The position numbers and the translations under genes were made by a program. A DNA stretch of 54,939 bases. It comes from an uncultured Lentisphaeraceae bacterium. Lineage in GTDB: Bacteria; Verrucomicrobiota; Kiritimatiellia; RFP12; DVOR01. The stretch covers positions 1 to 54,939 of the forward strand of contig CASEMS010000005.1 of NCBI GenBank assembly GCA_949288955.1. The letters run 5' to 3'. Positions within the stretch are counted from its first letter, which is position 1, and each line of letters starts with the position of its first letter. Under the pieces are notes generated by a model. It was not told where the DNA came from and made no database searches. It saw only the letters and a program-made list of their open reading frames with translations. Below, one piece after another: positions 51,701 through 54,939 of this stretch.

Positions 51701-53355
51701 CCACCTTCCTGCCCACCCTCTCCCTGCGCTGGCACTACCGCAGCCGAAACGAGGCACTCATCGCCTTCTCCAACGCCGCCTTCTACGGCGGCCGCCTCGT
51801 AACCTTCCCCTCCGCGCACCCCGACCGCCCCGGCTTCGGCGTGGGCTACGAACCCGTCGAGGGCCTCTTCGACCGCGCCACCCACACCAACCGCGCCGAG
51901 GCCGAGCGCGTGGTCGACCTGGTGGCCGAGCACCTCGCACGGACGCCAACCCGCTCGCTGGGGGTGGTCGCCTTCAGCGTGGCCCAGCAGGAACTCATCG
52001 AGCGCCTCATCGACCGCCGCCGCCAGGAGGACCCCGCCTTCGACGCCGCCCTCCGCCAAAACGAGGAGGGCCAATCCGAGGAGGACGCCGCGCCCTTCTT
52101 CGTCAAGAACCTGGAGACCGTCCAGGGCGACGAGCGCGACGTCATCCTCTTCAGCGTGGCCTACGGCCCCGACAAGACCGGCCGCCTCCTCCACAACTTC
52201 GGGCCGCTCAACAACGAAGGCGGCGAACGCCGCCTGAACGTCGCCATCACCCGCGCCAAGGAGCGCATCGTCGTCATCGCCTCCATCCATGCCGCGGACA
52301 TCGACCTCTCGCGCTCCAAGGCCGAGGGCGTGCGCCTCCTGCGCGCCTACCTCGACTTCGCCGAGCACAGCGTCGCCGCCCTGCCCCAGACCCAACCCTC
52401 CCCCGCCACGGCCGAGCCGCCCGAGGCAGGGGGCTTCGCACGGGAGGTGGCCGACTGCCTCCGCGAGGCAGGCTTCGCCGTGGAGGAGCAGGTGGGCTGC
52501 TCCTCCTTCCGCATCGACCTGGCCGTCCGCGCGCCGGATGGCGATGGCGCGCTGGCCGTGGAGTGCGACGGCGCGGCCGCCGCCATGACCGCCAACGCCC
52601 GCGACCGCGAGCGCCTCCGCCGTTCGGTGCTGGAGGGGCTCGGCTGGCGCGTCCACCGCGTCTCCTCCGTGGATTGGTTCCGCCACCCGGCGGCCGAGCG
52701 CGAGGCGCTCCTCCAAGCCGCGCGCGCCGCGATAACGTCCACGCCCCCCGCCACGCCCGAGCAACGCCCCGACGAGGCGCCGCCCGACTTCGCCGAGCCG
52801 TTGGCCCCCTCCCCCGCCGAAGACTTCCCCCTCCACACCGAGGCCGACCTCGCCGCGGCCGAGGCCTCCGCCAAGACCTTCACCGCCTTCCTCAAAGAGG
52901 TGCTGAAGACGGAAGGCCCCGTGAGTGAGGAACGCCTCCTCCGCCGCCTCCTCCGCCGGACGCACTACCTGGGCAAACCCGGCGCGCGCGTCTCGGAATC
53001 CAACCGCGCCGTCTACGAACGCCTCCTGCGGAACGCCACACACGGCGGCGTGACCCGGCGGGCGGGCTTCCTCGCCCTCCGCAACGTCTCCCCCCGCTTC
53101 CACCAAGCGAACCCCGCGTGCCCCCGCGACATCCAGGACATCGCCCCCGCGGAGTTGGCCGACGGGATGCTCACGCTCATCCGCCAGAACCTCTCCCTCC
53201 CGCAGGACGACCTCTACCGCGCCCTCGCCAAGCGTTGCGGCGCCGCCTACGTGGGCGACGCCATCCGCGACCACTTCGACGAGGCGCTCGACCTCCTCCT
53301 CGGCACCTGCGTCTCCAGGGACGAGGACGGCACCCTCACCGCCCGCCAAGCCTGA
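48703..53355 (+). CDS. DUF4011-SF1 helicase-Vsr-like nuclease-DUF3320 protein, probable antiphage defence
   Basis: 1550 residues. Order: DUF4011 (about 1-260, LLDFGARNALVNFRG), SF1 helicase with Walker A VLQGPPGTGKSQTITN near 305, a long helical insert (about 370-870), motif II VIFDEASQIFPED near 939, GDNRQMPPTSFF near 963, LRWHYRSRNE, TVQGDERDVI and RLNVAITRAKERI near 1180; then a Vsr/PD-(D/E)xK-like nuclease (about 1245-1335: FRIDLAVRAP, ALAVECDGA, LGWRVHRVSSVDWF); then DUF3320 near 1380-1440. I recall this domain set as the single-gene Hhe defence protein; not checked. GGGAGAG before ATG 48703. Codon use is native-like. Confidence 0.88.
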   Translation: MDDGKVALHALMTRLLDFGARNALVNFRGAKSSAAEVVAPDAAALFEAIDASDGAIRFEAATGDATPSRKTKGSQDEATRRADLIQRHGTHLGKHRLLFYVPDGDAKESLRKIAKRARESLEETGVNLAHLAFGLIHWKDEKGTAARAPLLLLPVEVRRSGDTFTVAPTDDDFVLNPTFAHKARAEKGCALPEHIEDEPLGDYLGRVREVVGPLGWEVEAACFLGIFSFLKINIYHDLAAHEATVLANPNVRRILRLPVEAPPPVTETADWRLENPLNALRSVVDADSSQIEAIEMAKAGRSFVLQGPPGTGKSQTITNIIAECLGDGKRVLFVSEKQAALNVVHGKLSQAGLADFCLALHSHKANKKAVIDELCAALRAAKTQVAQSAQPVLRDLAESQRTLDGYAEALTRPRLGKRSLYALLDAYARVRDLPDIPWPNAAISQRDGAFLDEAETLLQAYAGFTPTLGADYRAYPWWGFRGDDTDLDARQALGEALGRLREAFRALADIGQTLRERYALAAPTAKDAPLWRDLLAALAQATGLPPTLLAAEDLPAALRHACRARDAAATLRATQAACQKEGLRFPEEPSERLAIRFGRARLESAYANPVKRLFARLFDAYYKGMLRRLSACTPDQHPVSHAEALRIARLCDTLDAASETFHDARKALAACLLTEPPGPEADWARLCAEWEPLGRAAEAGLDLRPLAALTDLAAERETFAALAERLGDCAGRLAEPLAQIAPAFDAACFDFATADASDAAAKCEGCLRELEALYRWKTFRDTTLAQLRAADLLPFLDAALDRGLAPDLLPTTFRRHFLHRWIDHLLNTDATLLGAVREALTRARECFCRADEAHLLINRATLQATLSQCRPNCDHAIAGSPIATLLREGAKSRRRMSVRALLRETGALVQTLKPCFLMSPLSISTYLEEDAVRFDTVIFDEASQIFPEDAIGAICRADQLIVVGDNRQMPPTSFFKSFVEAEEGEASDAGDFESVLDLCATFLPTLSLRWHYRSRNEALIAFSNAAFYGGRLVTFPSAHPDRPGFGVGYEPVEGLFDRATHTNRAEAERVVDLVAEHLARTPTRSLGVVAFSVAQQELIERLIDRRRQEDPAFDAALRQNEEGQSEEDAAPFFVKNLETVQGDERDVILFSVAYGPDKTGRLLHNFGPLNNEGGERRLNVAITRAKERIVVIASIHAADIDLSRSKAEGVRLLRAYLDFAEHSVAALPQTQPSPATAEPPEAGGFAREVADCLREAGFAVEEQVGCSSFRIDLAVRAPDGDGALAVECDGAAAAMTANARDRERLRRSVLEGLGWRVHRVSSVDWFRHPAAEREALLQAARAAITSTPPATPEQRPDEAPPDFAEPLAPSPAEDFPLHTEADLAAAEASAKTFTAFLKEVLKTEGPVSEERLLRRLLRRTHYLGKPGARVSESNRAVYERLLRNATHGGVTRRAGFLALRNVSPRFHQANPACPRDIQDIAPAELADGMLTLIRQNLSLPQDDLYRALAKRCGAAYVGDAIRDHFDEALDLLLGTCVSRDEDGTLTARQA

Positions 53356-53394
53356 CCCCACCCCCACCTCACCCCCGAGCCCGCCGCCGACTCC

Positions 53395-53530
53395 CAACGC
53401 CTCAGCCGCCGATGCAGGGAGACTCAGCCGCCAAGTCCCAGAGACTCAGCCGCCGATGCAGGGAGACTCAGCGGCTACCTCTCGGAGACTCAGCCGCCAA
53501 GTCTCGATGGGTCGGCCGCCAAGTCTCGAA
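53395..53530 (+). repeat. 22-base phased repeat array R9 (six units)
   Basis: CTCAGCCGCC-type units start at 53401, 53423, 53445, 53467, 53489 and 53511 (GTCGG in the last), exactly 22 apart. The flank is GAGACTC rather than GTGGATC, a diverged subfamily. Confidence 0.92.
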
Positions 53531-53610
53531 GACCAAGCCTGTGCCATTGGCAAGAAGTCCCGCGGCGGCTCGTACCCTGATCCGGCACGGAAATGACAGG
53601 CGGAAGCCTA

Positions 53611-53643
53611 GGTTTGACAAACCGTCTGCGAATGGAGTAAACT
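53611..53643 (+). promoter_or_regulatory. Promoter of the terminal surface-protein gene with operator-like palindrome
   Basis: TTGACA 53614-53619, 18-base spacer, TAAACT 53638-53643. The palindrome GGTTTGACAAACC (53611-53623) covers the -35 box and could be a repressor site. Confidence 0.6.
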
Positions 53644-53679
53644 CTCCTTATCGTTTGTTGAAGAGAGAAGGCTAAGGCA

Positions 53680-54939
53680 ATGAATCCGATAGGCTTTTTC
53701 GCATCCGTGGCGGCGTCAGTGGCGGCGCTTTGGGTGGGTGTGGATTTGCGGGATGAGCCGCCGGGGATTGTCGCGGAGGGTGTTTGGGTGGGGGAATGCG
53801 AACGTGTGCCGGGTGGTGTGGCGGTGACGGTGACGGGGGATGCGCCGTGTCTGACCTTTGATTTTGCGGGGATCGGGGCGGATGTGGCGTTGGGTTATGT
53901 GGTGATGGGCGCGGATGGGGAGACGTTGGGCGCGGGCGTGGGGCGGTCGGTGCCCTTCCCGTTATGGGAAGGGGCGCGCGAGGTCACCTTCTATTCGCTT
54001 GAGGGGGAGGAGGACTGGGCGGAGGTGTCGTCGGTCTCGGCGCGGGAGAGAGGCGTGGCGGGGCGGGGTGGCAGGGCGAGGCCTGGCGCCGCGCGGGCGG
54101 GCGCGGCGGGCGGGTTCCCTGTGTATGGGCCGGCGGCCGTGCTGGCCCGGCTGACGACGGAGTCGCCGGAGGTCTCGGTGGCGGGGATGACGATGGACTC
54201 GCCGACGGCGCGGATCGACTCGCTGGAGGCGTTGCTGGTGGAGGGGACGTTCCCGAGCGGCGAGGGGGCGTTCAGCGTGGCGTTGGACGAGGAGGCGTTC
54301 CTGGCCGTGAGCCCGGGGACGGCGTTCCGGGCGGGGGCGGATGACACGGCACGGGTCTCCATCGGGGGGGCGACGTCGAGCATCGATGGCGAGCACGCGT
54401 TCCGGTGGGGGAATTGGGCGACGGTGCCGGGGACGGCGGGGGGCGGGGCCACGCTGTGCCCGGTCTCCGCGGCGTTCAGCACGGTGGGGGGGCCCTATGC
54501 GTTCGGACTGGAGGGGATCGAGGATCTGCGGCTTTATCGGCAGGTCGGCGCGATCCCGTTCGCGTCCTTGTCGGTGGAGCCGCGGTCCTTCACGATCCCG
54601 TGGTCGGGCGCGCCTCTGACGGGGAGCGTCACGTATGGGCCGACGGATGGCCGGGTGAGTTACGCGGGGCCGTCGTGCGAGGGGACGTTCGTGAGTCTGG
54701 CGGAATCGACGCTGACGGTGGACAGCGACGCCTTTCTGCTCGCGGGGGCGAAGCCTTCGTCCGCGGTGGTCACGCTGGCGCAGACGTATCAGGGGCAGAC
54801 GCGGACGGAGCAGGTGCCGGTGACGTTGGAGCCGGATGTGACGGGGCTGGCCCTCTCGCCGGGGAGCCTGACGGTGACGAACGCCTCGGACGGCGGGACG
54901 TTGGAGGCGGTGGGGGAGGACGCGCCGGCGCTGACGTAT
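53680..54939 (+). CDS. Large exported surface-type protein, 3' truncated by window edge
   Basis: Open from ATG 53680 (AGAAGG 8 bases upstream) to the last base, 420 codons with no stop. N-terminus MNPIGFFASVAASVAALWVG is a signal peptide or anchor. The rest is acidic and rich in Gly, Ala, Val, Thr and Glu, with Ser/Thr-rich beta-like stretches (LEPDVTGLALSPGSLTVTNA) and only one lysine in 420 residues. Such composition is common in long repetitive adhesin-like surface proteins; no domain was recognised. Codons are extremely G-ending throughout. Confidence 0.75.
   Translation, partial: MNPIGFFASVAASVAALWVGVDLRDEPPGIVAEGVWVGECERVPGGVAVTVTGDAPCLTFDFAGIGADVALGYVVMGADGETLGAGVGRSVPFPLWEGAREVTFYSLEGEEDWAEVSSVSARERGVAGRGGRARPGAARAGAAGGFPVYGPAAVLARLTTESPEVSVAGMTMDSPTARIDSLEALLVEGTFPSGEGAFSVALDEEAFLAVSPGTAFRAGADDTARVSIGGATSSIDGEHAFRWGNWATVPGTAGGGATLCPVSAAFSTVGGPYAFGLEGIEDLRLYRQVGAIPFASLSVEPRSFTIPWSGAPLTGSVTYGPTDGRVSYAGPSCEGTFVSLAESTLTVDSDAFLLAGAKPSSAVVTLAQTYQGQTRTEQVPVTLEPDVTGLALSPGSLTVTNASDGGTLEAVGEDAPALTY

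Overview
The window is about 55 kb of very GC-rich DNA (third codon positions almost all G or C), gene-dense, and split into short divergent or convergent operons. It looks like a chromosome segment of a Gram-negative, probably anaerobic member of the Planctomycetes-Verrucomicrobia-Chlamydiae group. A Kiritimatiellota- or Lentisphaerota-like bacterium from an animal gut or similar habitat is my best guess. The reasons are lipid A genes (lpxC, lpxB), pseudopilin secretion genes, a PEP-CTERM protein, the hydrogenase maturase hydF and a large GH3 glycosidase. The taxonomic call is inference; there is no rRNA or tRNA gene here to test it.

Layout: 1-1849 two Gfo/Idh/MocA oxidoreductases; 2190-3002 a DUF1796 protein; 3415-8459 a CNNM/CBS transporter-nadD-rsfS-lysA-secreted protein run ending in a perfect terminator; 8560-9786 dinB; 9876-10440 a HigBA toxin-antitoxin pair with a frameshifted toxin; 10489-12826 an MTA/SAH deaminase with an adenosylhomocysteinase-like protein; 12992-15178 an rRNA/tRNA methyltransferase, hydF and slyX; 15198-16964 an ABC exporter; 17603-22315 a three-gene restriction-modification cassette (two DNA methylase-like proteins and a GIY-YIG nuclease fused to a helicase); 22948-28388 gspF, gspG, a uridine-kinase-like protein, lpxC and a glycosyltransferase; 28457-29203 the PEP-CTERM protein; 29825-33645 HAD phosphatase, DUF6057 membrane protein, ogt and a propeller; 33730-35351 lpxB and a lipoprotein; 35403-36212 phnX; 36443-42769 gmd, fcl, nfeD, slipin, rnc, an RlmI-like methyltransferase and a heme-motif propeller; 43055-48597 pyrC, a GH3 enzyme, an acetyltransferase and a nucleotidyltransferase; 48703-53355 a 1550-residue DUF4011-helicase-nuclease protein; 53680-end a large surface-like protein running off the window.

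The most interesting material is in the gene-free DNA. (i) Arrays of a diverged repeat with an exact 22-base phase (two helical turns) sit beside or upstream of promoters at nine intergenic loci. (ii) Four leaders (upstream of DUF1796, the CNNM protein, the PEP-CTERM protein and the methylase cassette) can fold into long, multi-step nested stems of about 22-37 base pairs; three of them also carry two short 5' hairpins that begin near a predicted transcription start. (iii) At least eight genes have an extended -10 box only 6-9 bases before the ATG, which implies leaderless mRNAs. (iv) Synonymous third positions shift from G to C with distance from the promoter, on both strands. (v) Two copies of a palindromic GTCCTTC/GAAGGAC array and a 264-base tandem duplication add to the repeat content.

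Within operons, stop and start codons overlap as ATGA or GTGA at least ten times, so translational coupling is widespread. Two defence loci (the methylase/GIY-YIG-helicase cassette and the DUF4011 helicase-nuclease) lie among core envelope and housekeeping genes rather than in an obvious prophage or transposon; I saw no transposase, integrase, CRISPR array or tRNA.
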